Shown piece by piece: positions 51,402-60,070 of a stretch of 64,000 nucleotides of DNA (position 1 is its first letter; each line of letters starts with the position of its first letter). Made by a program: the position numbers and the translations under genes. Location of the stretch: contig JBKQHO010000021.1 in NCBI GenBank assembly GCA_052267165.1, positions 72,813 to 136,812 of the forward strand, read 5' to 3'. Below the pieces are notes generated by a model. The model was not told the origin of the DNA. It did not search any database and saw only the letters and a program-made list of their open reading frames with translations. The stretch is from CAWICD01 sp052267165. Its GTDB lineage: Bacteria; Vulcanimicrobiota; Vulcanimicrobiia; Vulcanimicrobiales; Vulcanimicrobiaceae.

Positions 51402-51413
51402 TCGAGCGAAGGA

Positions 51414-51725
51414 TCAGGCACGCTGCGCCAGCGCGATGCCGCCTGCCGTCGCTGCGAGGCCCGCGAGGTCGTGCACGCTTACGTGCTCGCCCAATAGCAG
51501 CGCTCCCAGCGCCAGCCCAAAGGCCGGCGTCAGGTAATAGTAGGCGCTGACGCGACTGGCCTCGCCGCTCACGTGGGGTGGTCCGGCCAGCGCGGCAAAC
51601 GGCACGAGCACGAGCCCCGCGCTCGCCAGCGCGATCGAGCTGAGCACGACGAGCTCGTGGCGCGTGCCAAGGCGCTTGAAGAGTACCGTCGAGGCGACGC
51701 TGGAACAGACGCCCGCGAACGCTGG
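51414..51725 (-). pseudogene. remnant of an EamA/DMT-family transporter
   Basis: About 100 codons on the minus strand read as the C-terminal end of a drug/metabolite transporter: FAGVCSSVASTVLFKRLG, a helix IALASAGLVLVPFAALAG, then SAYYYLTPAFGLALGALLLG and DLAGLAATAGGIALAQ. The first EamA half is missing, no sensible start exists upstream, and the helix normally preceding the YLTP motif is also gone, so there was at least one internal deletion as well. A complete relative is at 60071-60979. The product is very unlikely to function. Confidence 0.65.
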
Positions 51726-51866
51726 CGCAACGGATGGCCGCGCCGAGCGGCCCACGAGCTCGCTCCGACATACCTCTCGGTAGCCGACCCTGGTGAGCTT
51801 TGCGGGGTTGCGCGCAAAGTCCCAGTAAGCCCGGTCACTCGAAAAAGCACCTAAGCCGGCCGAAAG

Positions 51867-52766
51867 ATGAACTATATGGACGTCTTGATCATCGGCGCGA
51901 CCGGCTACGTTGGCACCGCGCTCGACGAGTCGTTGAAAGCGCAAGGTCACCGGACCGTCGGCGTCGTGCGCAGCGATATGGCGAAATTCAAGCTGCAAGC
52001 ACGCGGCACCGCCTTCGTGAAGGGCGATGCTGCGAAGCCGCAGAGCCTGATCGAGCCGGCCAAGAAAGCTGACGCCGTCGTCTACTGCCCCCAGATCACC
52101 GACGCCGACGCGCACAGCGTCGGACTGAACGCGCTGCGCGCGATCGCCCGCGCGCTCGCCGGAACGGAAAAGACCTTCGTCTACACCAGCAGCGCCTGGG
52201 TGTACGGGTCGACGGGCGGCACGATGGCCACCGAGGATTCGCAACCAAACCCGCCGGGGATGGTCGCGCGCCGTCTCGAGCTCGAGCGGATGACGCTGAA
52301 CATGACGAAGATCGGCATCCGCGGGCTCGTCGTCCGGCCCGGCATCGCCTACGGGCGCGGGGCCGGCATCCCGGCGATGTTCGTGCAGTCCGCCCGCGAG
52401 CGCAGGGCCGCCACGATGGTCGGCGACGGTTCGAACCGCTGGGCCACGATCGCCGTCGAAGACCTCGGCGACCTCATGGCGCGCGTGCTAGTCGCGGGGC
52501 GCCCGGGCCGTGCATACAACGCCATCAACGACGACACTTATACTGTGAACGAGATCGCCGAAGCCGCCAGCCGCGGCGCCGGCGCCGGGGGTGCAACCGC
52601 GCTCGTGCCGGCCGACATCCTCGGGCCGTTCGGCGAGTGCCTCACGCTCGACCAGCGCATCTCGGCGGAACGGGCCAAGGCCGACCTCGGCTGGTCGCCC
52701 CAAGCGCTTTCGTTGCCCGAAGAGCTCGAGTTCGGGTCGTACCTCGCCGCGGCGCTCGCTTCCTAA
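51867..52766 (+). CDS. NAD-dependent epimerase/dehydratase-family protein
   Basis: A 299-aa extended SDR. VLIIGATGYVGTALDESLKA is the cofactor motif, VVRSDMAKF follows strand 2, YTSSAWVYGSTGG the Ser region, LVVRPGIAYGRGAG and WATIAVEDLGDLMARVLVAG the C-terminal domain. The catalytic Tyr-x3-Lys is degenerate (VARRLELER occupies the position), so it may act as a reductase of another type or a binding protein. Substrate unknown. It stands alone downstream of the transporter remnant. Confidence 0.85.
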   Translation: MNYMDVLIIGATGYVGTALDESLKAQGHRTVGVVRSDMAKFKLQARGTAFVKGDAAKPQSLIEPAKKADAVVYCPQITDADAHSVGLNALRAIARALAGTEKTFVYTSSAWVYGSTGGTMATEDSQPNPPGMVARRLELERMTLNMTKIGIRGLVVRPGIAYGRGAGIPAMFVQSARERRAATMVGDGSNRWATIAVEDLGDLMARVLVAGRPGRAYNAINDDTYTVNEIAEAASRGAGAGGATALVPADILGPFGECLTLDQRISAERAKADLGWSPQALSLPEELEFGSYLAAALAS

Positions 52767-52873
52767 GGCCCGCTAGAAGCTAGACCCGCTTCACCCCGGC
52801 CGCGACCTTCCCAGCCCCGGCAGCGTTTTTCAGGACGGAGCCGGAAGCTTCGACGGCGATTGCCGGGGGAGCC

Positions 52874-53329
52874 GTGAGCGTTCGTTATTTCGAAGATTGG
52901 AAAGTCGGCGACCGGCTCGAGTCGGGGACGGTCGACGTCAGCGAAGCATCCATTCTCGCGTTCGCGCGCGAGTACGACCCGCAGGATTTTCACCTCGACC
53001 CGGAAGCGGCGCAGCACACCTTCTTCGGGCGGCTGAGCGCAAGCGGCTGGCAGACCGCGGGCTATGCGATGCGTTTGCTGGTCGAGAGCGGCGCGCTCGG
53101 AGCGGGCGGCATCGGCCTCGGCGTCGACGGCCTGCGCTGGCTGCGGCCGGTCTACCCCGGCGACAGCCTGCGGATCAGCCTCGAGTGCACGCACCTGCGC
53201 CCGAGCACCCGCAAGCCGAGCGGTCTGGTCCAGTTCAAGATCGCGACCTACAACCAACACGGCGAGGAAGTCATGAAGCACACCGCGATGGCCTTGGTGC
53301 CGTGCCGCTCGGCCTCGTCCGCTCAGTGA
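52874..53329 (+). CDS. MaoC-like (R)-hydratase/dehydratase
   Basis: A 151-aa hotdog-fold protein. FAREYDPQDFHLDPEAAQHT contains the Asp and His of the hydratase-2 motif; TFFGRLSASGWQTAGYAMRL and LRPVYPGDSLRISLECTHLR are typical of MaoC family dehydratases. Such proteins hydrate enoyl-CoA or act on related thioesters. GTG at 52874 (MSVRYFEDWKVGD) starts right after GGGGGAGCC. It shares a GTGA overlap with the following SDR, suggesting that the two act on one acyl substrate. Confidence 0.88.
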   Translation: MSVRYFEDWKVGDRLESGTVDVSEASILAFAREYDPQDFHLDPEAAQHTFFGRLSASGWQTAGYAMRLLVESGALGAGGIGLGVDGLRWLRPVYPGDSLRISLECTHLRPSTRKPSGLVQFKIATYNQHGEEVMKHTAMALVPCRSASSAQ

Positions 53330-54264
53330 TCGAGAGTCGCGCGGGCAACGCATCCGAGCATGACAGCGGCGGCACGAGCTGTCGTTCCGCGGTGCTCGTC
53401 AGCGGCGCGTCGAGCGGGATCGGACTGGCGACCACGCTCCGCTTGGCGCAACGCGGCACGCTGGTCTTCGCCGGCGTTCGCACGCGGGAGGACGCCGAGA
53501 CGCTGGAACGCGACGGGGGCGGCGCCGTCAAACCCGTGTTGCTCGACGTGACCGACCCTGACTCGATCCTGCGCGCGCGAGCGAGGATCGAGATGCAGCG
53601 TGAGGCCCGGCTCGACGGCGTCGTCAATAACGCGGGGATCGCAGTCGCGGGCCCGCTCGAGTTTCTGCCTCTCGACGAACTTCGCCGCCAGTTCGACGTC
53701 AATTACTTCGGAACGATCGCGGTCGTTCAGGCCTTTTTGCCGCTGCTGCGAGGGAGCCGCGGTCGCATCGTCAACATCAGCTCGGTCGGCGGCCGGATCT
53801 CGATGCCGTTTCTCGGCGCGTACGCCTCGTCGAAGTTCGCGCTCGAGGCGGCGAGCGATGCGCTGCGCGTCGAACTTCGCCCGTTCGGAATAGCGGTCAG
53901 CCTGATCGAGCCCGGCGCGGTGCGCACGCCGATCTGGGAACGCTCCGCGCAGGCCAGCCTGCGCATCCTCGACAACTTGCCGGCGGCAGCGCGCCGCGTC
54001 TACGAAGCGCCGGTCCATTCGCTGGTCCGCATCGGGCAGCGCACGGGACGCGAAGGGATCGCGCCCGAGCGGGTCGCGCTCGCGATCGAGCGCGCGCTCT
54101 ACTCCAAACGACCGCGCGCCCGCTACGTGGTCGGCTTCGACGCGCGCGTGCGCCTGCTGCTGGCACGGCTCCCCGACGCCCTGCGCGACCGCATCCTCTT
54201 GGCGGCGCTCGACGCGAGCAGCCTGCCGGAAGCGCGCGCGCCCGCCCTCGATTCGACCGGCTGA
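53326..54264 (+). CDS. short-chain dehydrogenase/reductase
   Basis: A 312-aa SDR. AVLVSGASSGIGLATTLRLA is the cofactor loop, LDGVVNNAGIAVAGPLEFL the NNAG motif, IVNISSVGGRIS the catalytic Ser and YASSKFALEAASDALRVEL the Tyr-x3-Lys. The C-terminal extension (RARYVVGFDARVRLLLARLP) resembles retinol/steroid-dehydrogenase-like SDRs. GTG at 53326 overlaps the MaoC stop. The MFS gene follows 3 nt after the stop. Confidence 0.92.
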   Translation: MIESRAGNASEHDSGGTSCRSAVLVSGASSGIGLATTLRLAQRGTLVFAGVRTREDAETLERDGGGAVKPVLLDVTDPDSILRARARIEMQREARLDGVVNNAGIAVAGPLEFLPLDELRRQFDVNYFGTIAVVQAFLPLLRGSRGRIVNISSVGGRISMPFLGAYASSKFALEAASDALRVELRPFGIAVSLIEPGAVRTPIWERSAQASLRILDNLPAAARRVYEAPVHSLVRIGQRTGREGIAPERVALAIERALYSKRPRARYVVGFDARVRLLLARLPDALRDRILLAALDASSLPEARAPALDSTG

Positions 54265-54267
54265 ACG

Positions 54268-55422
54268 ATGTTCGCCAGGCTACTGCCGATCCTGGGGATC
54301 ACCTTCATCGACATCCTAGGCTTCAGCATCCTCATTCCGATCTTGCCGTACTACGTGCGCCATTTCGGCGCGTCGTACGTCGTCGTCGGCCTGCTCTTCT
54401 CGACCTTCGCTTTCTGCCAATTCGTCGGCGGCCCGGTCTGGGGGAACCTCAGCGACCGGATCGGCCGCAAGCGCGTGCTGATCGTCAGCCAGCTGGGCGC
54501 TTCGGTCGGCTGGGCGATGCTCGCGTTCGCGCCGTCCCTCCCGTGGGTCTTTGCAGCGCGCGTCATCGAGGGCTTCTCAGGCGGCAATCTCAGCGTGACG
54601 CAGGCGTACGTCGCCGACCGCGTCGAGCCGGGCGAACGCGCGCGCGCATTCGCCTTCATCGGCGCGGCATTCAGCGCGGGGCTCGTTCTCGGCCCGCTCT
54701 TCGGCGGATTGCTCTTCGACCGCTTCGGTTACCGGATGCCCTTCCTGCTCGCGACGGCGTTGCAGCTCGTCACCTTGCTCGTGACGATCCTCTTTCTCCC
54801 TGAGAACGTCGCCGCCGAGGGCGGCTCCGCCGCCGGCCTCGCGCGGATCCCGCAATTCCTGCGAAATGGCCGCATCGCGCCGCTATTGCTGCAGAAGCTG
54901 GCCTTCGCGCTCGGGCTCTACGGCTGGTTCGCCGTGTTTGCGCTGGTGATCAAGGCGACGCTGGGGTTCGGGCCGGCACAGACGAGCTACTTGTTCGCCG
55001 GCTTCGGCGTCGCGAGCGTCTTCTTTCAGCTGGCCGTCGTCGGACGCATGAGCGAGCGGTTCGGGCCGCGGGCCGCGTCCAACGCCGGGTTCGCGGCGGC
55101 CGCCGTCTATTTCGCAAGCGTCGCGTTCGTCCATCACGTGGCTACGCTCGTCGCCTCGATGACGCTGTTCGCCTTCGCGCTGGCGGTTACGAACGCGACG
55201 TTGGCGGCGCTGCTGACCGACGCCGCCCCGGAACGGTTGCGCGGCACCGCCTTGGGCGTCGGCTCCTCGCTCGAGTCCGTCGCCGGAATCGTCATGCCCG
55301 CGCTCTCGGCCGCGGCGCTCGGTGCTGCCGGGCCGGCCGCGCCGGGCAGCGTCTCCGCGCTGTTCTGTTTGATCGCGCTCGCGCTCGGGCTCGCGGCGCA
55401 ACACCGCGCGCTGCCGGCTTAA
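54268..55422 (+). CDS. MFS transporter (TetA-like drug exporter type)
   Basis: A 384-aa protein with twelve predicted helices. ITFIDILGFSILIPILPYYV in helix 1 carries the acidic residue of the TetA-type DHA1 exporters, GNLSDRIGRKRVLIVSQLGA is motif A and FIGAAFSAGLVLGPLFGGLL motif C, diagnostic of drug/proton antiporters. Motif A repeats weakly in the second half (VGRMSERFGPRAAS). Substrate unknown. It is 3 nt after the SDR and likely cotranscribed. Confidence 0.92.
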   Translation: MFARLLPILGITFIDILGFSILIPILPYYVRHFGASYVVVGLLFSTFAFCQFVGGPVWGNLSDRIGRKRVLIVSQLGASVGWAMLAFAPSLPWVFAARVIEGFSGGNLSVTQAYVADRVEPGERARAFAFIGAAFSAGLVLGPLFGGLLFDRFGYRMPFLLATALQLVTLLVTILFLPENVAAEGGSAAGLARIPQFLRNGRIAPLLLQKLAFALGLYGWFAVFALVIKATLGFGPAQTSYLFAGFGVASVFFQLAVVGRMSERFGPRAASNAGFAAAAVYFASVAFVHHVATLVASMTLFAFALAVTNATLAALLTDAAPERLRGTALGVGSSLESVAGIVMPALSAAALGAAGPAAPGSVSALFCLIALALGLAAQHRALPA

Positions 55423-55466
55423 GCTTTCGCTGCTACGTTTAGCGGCGCGCTCGCGTTCTAGAGCAT

Positions 55467-56207
55467 ATGAGAATTTCGGTCGCCGTCCTGACCCTTGCGG
55501 TCGCCGCCCTGCCGGCCGCCGCGCTCGCGCAATCGACCCAAGCGTATCCAATGCGCCCCGATGTGCCGGCGCTGACCGTCAGCGGGAACGGCGTCGTCGA
55601 CCGCTCGCCCGACGAGGCGACGGTCAGCGTGCAGATCGTCACCAACGACGACAACGCCGCGAACTCGACGGGCAAGAACAACACGATCTACAACGCGCTC
55701 AAAACCAAAGCTCTCGGCCTGGGATTGACCGCGGAGGCGATACGAACGACGTATTTCAACGTCGAGTTCATCCCGTATCCGCCCAAGAATCTGCCTCCCG
55801 AGCAGCGCCAGGCGCGCTACGGCTACGTGACGACGCGCTCGCTCGCGCTCTCGGTCACGCCGATCGAGAACGTCGGTAAGCTCGTCGACGCCGCGACGGC
55901 CACCGGCGCGACCAATATCGGCAGCGTCAGCTTCGGACTCAAGGATCGGCGCGGCGCTTATCTCGCGGCGCTGGCGGCCGCGATGAGCGATGCCAAGGCG
56001 CAAGCGTCGACGCTCGCCGCGGCCGGCGGCTTCTCGCTGGTCCGCATTCGCAACGTGAATGCCGGCGCGTACTCGTCACCTCAGCCGCAGCCGATGATGC
56101 GCATGGCGGCGGCAGCCGCGCCCGCCCCCGCGCCGCCGACCGAGATCGAGCCCGGCGGCCCGGTCGAAGTCGACGCGCGCATCTCGGTCACCTACGACAT
56201 CCGGTGA
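55467..56207 (+). CDS. SIMPL-domain (DUF541) periplasmic protein
   Basis: A 246-aa secreted protein: signal peptide (VAVLTLAVAALPAAALAQ), then the SIMPL domain starting LTVSGNGVVDRSPDEATVSV and including YVTTRSLALSVTPIENVG, TGATNIGSVSFGLKD and AYLAALAAAMSDAKAQASTL. An Ala/Pro-rich insert (AAAAPAPAPP) lies near the C-terminus before VDARISVTYDIR. The family includes BP26/OMP28-type antigens; its function is unclear, with links to oxidative stress. Convergent with ku, 9 nt apart. Confidence 0.9.
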   Translation: MRISVAVLTLAVAALPAAALAQSTQAYPMRPDVPALTVSGNGVVDRSPDEATVSVQIVTNDDNAANSTGKNNTIYNALKTKALGLGLTAEAIRTTYFNVEFIPYPPKNLPPEQRQARYGYVTTRSLALSVTPIENVGKLVDAATATGATNIGSVSFGLKDRRGAYLAALAAAMSDAKAQASTLAAAGGFSLVRIRNVNAGAYSSPQPQPMMRMAAAAAPAPAPPTEIEPGGPVEVDARISVTYDIR

Positions 56208-56216
56208 GTTAGCGGT

Positions 56217-57086
56217 TTACGCCGCCGATCTCTTGCGGCGCGCCGTCCTCTTGGGCTTTGCTTCGGCCTCGGCCTTGGTCTCCGCGTCGGCGCCGCCGCG
56301 GCCGCCGCGCTGCTTGCGGCTCTCTTCCAAACTCTTCTGCAGCACGTCCATCAGGTTGACGACGTTGCTGCTGGGCGCGGCCTTGGTCACGGCCTTGGGC
56401 GCTTCCTTGCCGGCGGCACGCGCTTCGATCATCGCGAGCAACTCTTCGCGGTAGGTGTCGCGGAACTGCTCGACGTCGAAGGCCGAGGTCATCGTCTCGA
56501 TGAGCATCTTCGCGACCTTCATCTCGGCCGCCGGCGGCTCTTTTTGTTCGGGCAGATCGAGCGACGACTGTTCGACGATCTCGTCGGCGAAGTGCATCAG
56601 CTCGAGCACCAGCGCGTCGCCGTTGGGTTTGAGCGCGGCCAAATGCTCGCGCGACCGGATCACGACCTTGGCGATGCCGACCTTGTTCGTTTCCTTCAGC
56701 GCCTCGCGCAGCAACGCGTAGGCGTGCTTTCCGCGCTTGTCGGGCTCGAGGTAGTACGGCTTGTCGAAGTACATCGGGTTGATCTCGGCCAGATCGACGA
56801 ATTGGACGATGTCGACCGACTGGGTCGCCTCGACGTTGACCCGGGCGAAGTCCTCATCGCTAAGGATCACGTACTTGCCCTTCTCGAACTCGTAGCCGCG
56901 CACGATCTCGTCGTAGGGAACGTCTTCGTTGTCGAGCGAGCAGCGCCGAACGTTGTTGATACGGCCTTCGTCCTTCTTGTGCAAGAAATTGAAACGCAGG
57001 TCGTTCGTGCGAACCGCGGTCTGAAGCTTGACCGGAATCGTCACCAGACCGAAATTGATCGAGCCGCTCCAAATCGCGTGCGCCAC
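56217..57086 (-). CDS. ku: Ku protein of non-homologous end joining
   Basis: A 289-aa prokaryotic Ku that forms a ring on broken DNA ends. The start (MAHAIWSGSINFGLVTIPVK) is the family signature; the beta-barrel core has HKKDEGRINNVRRCSLDNED and YDEIVRGYEFEKGKYVILSD, then FDKPYYLEPDKRGKHAYALL. The C-terminal tail is Lys/Arg-rich (KPKRTARRKRS), known in other Kus to help DNA binding. It is the last gene of the ligD-ligD-ku operon, 12 nt after the polymerase gene. Confidence 0.97.
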   Translation of the reverse strand: MAHAIWSGSINFGLVTIPVKLQTAVRTNDLRFNFLHKKDEGRINNVRRCSLDNEDVPYDEIVRGYEFEKGKYVILSDEDFARVNVEATQSVDIVQFVDLAEINPMYFDKPYYLEPDKRGKHAYALLREALKETNKVGIAKVVIRSREHLAALKPNGDALVLELMHFADEIVEQSSLDLPEQKEPPAAEMKVAKMLIETMTSAFDVEQFRDTYREELLAMIEARAAGKEAPKAVTKAAPSSNVVNLMDVLQKSLEESRKQRGGRGGADAETKAEAEAKPKRTARRKRSAA

Positions 57087-57098
57087 TGGCGAACTCTC

Positions 57099-58085
57099 CT
57101 ATTCTCCGTCTTCCCGCCACTTGGTCTGGGCCGCTTTGAGCGCGGGCTCGAGCCGCTGTTCCCGCCAGCCCTTGGCATCCCAGATGTCTCCGCGCTCGCC
57201 CAGGAGCGCGGGCACATTTTTCAGCGTGAAGCGCGCGAACTCAGTTTCGGTCTCCTTGGCGCGCTTGCGCCCCATCGCCTCGACCTCGCTCCACTCGAGC
57301 GGCATCGAGACGGGAGCCTTGGCCCGGGCGCGCACTGAGTACGGCGCGACCAGCGTCTTGCCTTTGCCGACCTGAACGTAGTCGAGATAAACGGTCCCTT
57401 TCGGCCGCTTGGCCGGCATCCGCTCGAGCGTCGTTTGCGCAGGCAGCCGCGCGTGCAGCGTCCGCGCCACCAGCTCGGCGAACTGCTTTGCGACCTCGTA
57501 GGAATAGTGCGGCTCAAGCGGCACGGCGACGTGCAGGCCCGACCCGCCGGACGACTTCACGAGCGGTGCCAGTCCGATCTCGCCGAGGGCGTCGCGCAGG
57601 CCGAGCGCGACTTTGGCCAGCGTCGCCAGCGTGCACCCGTCGAACGGGTCGAGGTCGAAGAACAGAAAATCGGGGACGTCGAGCGAACCGGCCCGCGAGG
57701 TCCACACGTGCAGCACGATCGTGGCCAGGTTCGCGAGATACACGAGGCTCGGCTCGTCGTCGCAGAGTGCGAAGTCGACCTGCGCGCGGCGGCCGGAGCC
57801 GGTCGGGACGGCGACCGTGGGGATCCACGACGGCAAGCCGCGCGGGGCGTTCTTCTCGAAGAACGACATCCCGTCGATGCCGTTGGGATAACGCTGCAGC
57901 GTCAGCGGGCGGTCCTGGAGATGGGGAACGATCCAGCGCGCGACGCTGCGGTAGTACTCGATGAGATCGCCCTTGGTGTAGCCGTCCTGCGGCCAGAGCA
58001 CCTTGTCGCGATTGGAGATGACCAGCGTTCGTTCGCCGACGACGATGGACTCCTCGGTGCGACGCGGCGCGGCGGTGCGAGCCAC
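57099..58085 (-). CDS. LigD-type NHEJ polymerase/primase domain protein
   Basis: A 328-aa AEP-superfamily polymerase that fills gaps at joined ends. LVISNRDKVLWPQDGYTKGD opens it, SFFEKNAPRGLPSW and DFLFFDLDPFDG (the metal-binding DxD) mark the active site, and SSGGSGLHVAVPL and KRPKGTVYLDYVQ follow. In Mycobacterium and Pseudomonas this domain is fused with nuclease and ligase; here it is a separate chain. GTG at 58085 lies 2 nt from the ligase stop. The longer frame upstream overlaps the ligase and is rejected. Confidence 0.95.
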   Translation of the reverse strand: MARTAAPRRTEESIVVGERTLVISNRDKVLWPQDGYTKGDLIEYYRSVARWIVPHLQDRPLTLQRYPNGIDGMSFFEKNAPRGLPSWIPTVAVPTGSGRRAQVDFALCDDEPSLVYLANLATIVLHVWTSRAGSLDVPDFLFFDLDPFDGCTLATLAKVALGLRDALGEIGLAPLVKSSGGSGLHVAVPLEPHYSYEVAKQFAELVARTLHARLPAQTTLERMPAKRPKGTVYLDYVQVGKGKTLVAPYSVRARAKAPVSMPLEWSEVEAMGRKRAKETETEFARFTLKNVPALLGERGDIWDAKGWREQRLEPALKAAQTKWREDGE

Positions 58086-58087
58086 GC

Positions 58088-59758
58088 TCAGGCAACGTCC
58101 TTGGCGTGCTTGGGACGCTCGCGCACGATGCTCTTGGGATCCTTGTCCTCGCGCAGCGCCTCGAACACCGGCTGGCGCATGAGCCCGTCGCGCGTCCACT
58201 CGCCGAACGTGATCTCAGCGACCAATTCGGGCCGCACCCAGTGCGCGCGCGTGTCGGTCTTCGGCGTCGTGCTGAAGGGCGACGTCTTCCGTTCGAGCGG
58301 CGCGAGCTTGGCCGCTAGCGAGTCCAACAGCTTCGCGTCGAAGCCCGTTCCCACCGAGCCCGCGTAGACCAGCTCGTCGCCCTCGTACACCCCCATCAGT
58401 AAGGCACCGAAGTGTTTGCGGCCCCGCCGGCCTTCGGTCCAGCCGCCGATCGCGCACTCTTGCCGCGCGTGAACTTTCATCTTGAGCCATTCGCGCGAGC
58501 GGCGCATCTGATACGTCGAGTCGCGGCGCTTGGCGATGACGCCTTCGAGCCCGTGCTCCTGCGCGAAGGCAAAGAGCTTGTTGCCGTCGCCGACGACGTG
58601 CTTGCTGAAGATGACCGGGCCGTGGCCGGTGAGCATCGATTCGAGGGCCGCTTTGCGCACTTCGAGCGGCTCGCCGCGCAGATCGCGTCCGTTTCCGTAG
58701 AGCAGGTCGAACGCGACGAAGGTGATGGGACGTTTGCTCGTGCCGCGCCGTCCGTAACGGTCCAGCCGCTCCTGCAGCGCTTGAAACGACGAGCGGCCCT
58801 GCTCGTCGAGCACGACGATCTCGCCGTCGACGATCGCCGGGCGCTCGGAGAAGGCCTCGCCCAACTCGGCGAGCTCGGGAAACTTCTGCAAAAAATTGTT
58901 GCCGCTGCGCGAATTGACCGCGACCGTGCCGTCACGCTCGATACGAACCAGCGCGCGGTATCCGTCCCACTTGAGCTCGAAGAGCCACTTGGGATCTTCG
59001 AACGGCTCGTCGACCGTCGTCGCGAGCATCGGCGCGACCTCGGCCGGCATCGGCGCGAGCTTCGCCGGTGCGCGCTTCGGTACGCTCGAGGCCGCCGGCC
59101 GGTCGGAGGCCCAATGCGGGGCGCGCGGGTCTTTGGCGATCTCGGCCAGCGTCTTGCCGGATTCGACCGACTCGGCGTGTTCCTCGATCTTCCAGTTCGG
59201 GTCGGCACCCGGGTCGCGCTCCTTGATCAAGAGCCACGCGTTGGCCTCGCCGTCGCGCGGCTTCTTGATGTGAACCAAGGCGAAGCCGCCGTGCAGCTTC
59301 TCCCCCGAGAGCTCGAACTTGAGCGCGCCCTTGGCGATCTGCTCCGTCGTGCTCGTGCCCTCGAGCAGCCGGTACGTGCCGCGGTCCCAAACGATGACCT
59401 CGCCGGCGCCGTAATTGCCCTTGGGAATGATCCCTTCGAAGTCGCGATAGTCGAACGGGTGGTCCTCGACTTGCATCGCCAGGCGCTTCTCGCCCGGGTC
59501 GAGCGAAGGACCCTTGGGGACCGCCCACGACTTCAGCACGCCGTCGGCCTCGAGCCGGAAATCCCAGTGCAGCCGCGACGCGCGGTGCATCTGGACGACG
59601 AAACTCGGGGCTTTGCTCCGGCCCCCCTTGGCCTTGCCTGCCCCGGAGGGCTCGGGAGTCTTGCTGAAGTCGCGCTTCTTCGCATAGGTCGTCAGCGGGG
59701 CGTCGCCGTCCGCGGGTCGCTTCGCTTCTCCCGTCGTGCGGGTCGCCTTCGCACTCAC
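58088..59758 (-). CDS. ligD: LigD: 3'-phosphoesterase plus ATP-dependent DNA ligase
   Basis: A 556-aa NHEJ ligase. Residues about 45-190 form the phosphoesterase domain (HRASRLHWDFRLEADGVLKS, GNYGAGEVIVWDRGTY). The ligase starts near 235: the nucleotidyl lysine is in ELKWDGYRALV, then NSRSGNNFLQKFPEL, VDGEIVVLDEQGR, GLEGVIAKRRDS and the OB-fold C-terminus. The domain order PE-ligase with a separate polymerase resembles several actinobacterial and other soil-bacterial systems. The GTG start is only 8 nt after a -10-like TATACT, so the message may be leaderless. First gene of the NHEJ operon. Confidence 0.96.
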   Translation of the reverse strand: MSAKATRTTGEAKRPADGDAPLTTYAKKRDFSKTPEPSGAGKAKGGRSKAPSFVVQMHRASRLHWDFRLEADGVLKSWAVPKGPSLDPGEKRLAMQVEDHPFDYRDFEGIIPKGNYGAGEVIVWDRGTYRLLEGTSTTEQIAKGALKFELSGEKLHGGFALVHIKKPRDGEANAWLLIKERDPGADPNWKIEEHAESVESGKTLAEIAKDPRAPHWASDRPAASSVPKRAPAKLAPMPAEVAPMLATTVDEPFEDPKWLFELKWDGYRALVRIERDGTVAVNSRSGNNFLQKFPELAELGEAFSERPAIVDGEIVVLDEQGRSSFQALQERLDRYGRRGTSKRPITFVAFDLLYGNGRDLRGEPLEVRKAALESMLTGHGPVIFSKHVVGDGNKLFAFAQEHGLEGVIAKRRDSTYQMRRSREWLKMKVHARQECAIGGWTEGRRGRKHFGALLMGVYEGDELVYAGSVGTGFDAKLLDSLAAKLAPLERKTSPFSTTPKTDTRAHWVRPELVAEITFGEWTRDGLMRQPVFEALREDKDPKSIVRERPKHAKDVA

Positions 59759-60070
59759 GCCTAGCTAGTATACCAAGAGTATCCATGCACGAATCAGCGG
59801 CCCTAAAGCGGCTCGTCCCACGAGCTGCCCGGCGCGAACCGACAGCACGGTTGGCCGTCGGCCGAAACGGCGACGCCGTTACCCGGCGCTGCGACACGGC
59901 ATCCCGCGCGGCGGCGGCGCTGCTTCGCCGGCGGATGAAGCGGCACCGAAGCGTTCGCGCCCGAATGGTCGGCCGCGTGACCGTCTGCTCAGCTCCGCGC
60001 GTTTCCGACGTCGAAGACGGCAGCGGCGGCGAACGTCCTCGCGCCGGCGCGCTTCCCACCTGGGGCGCGC
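59759..60070. other. 312-nt divergent gap between ligD and a DMT transporter gene
   Basis: The ligD-proximal end holds a -10-like TATACT (see separate entry). The remainder is GC-rich with Arg-heavy open frames in several phases and no codon bias, homology or RNA fold I recognise. The transporter ATG at 60071 is not preceded by an obvious promoter or strong ribosome site. Confidence 0.4.
59767..59772 (-). promoter_or_regulatory. -10 element placing the ligD transcript start at or near its GTG
   Basis: TATACT on the minus strand (59772-59767) ends 8 nt before the GTG of ligD. Transcription would begin within a few bases of the start codon, giving a leaderless or nearly leaderless mRNA, and no ribosome site is visible. 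The -35 match is poor (GATTCG). Confidence 0.35.
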
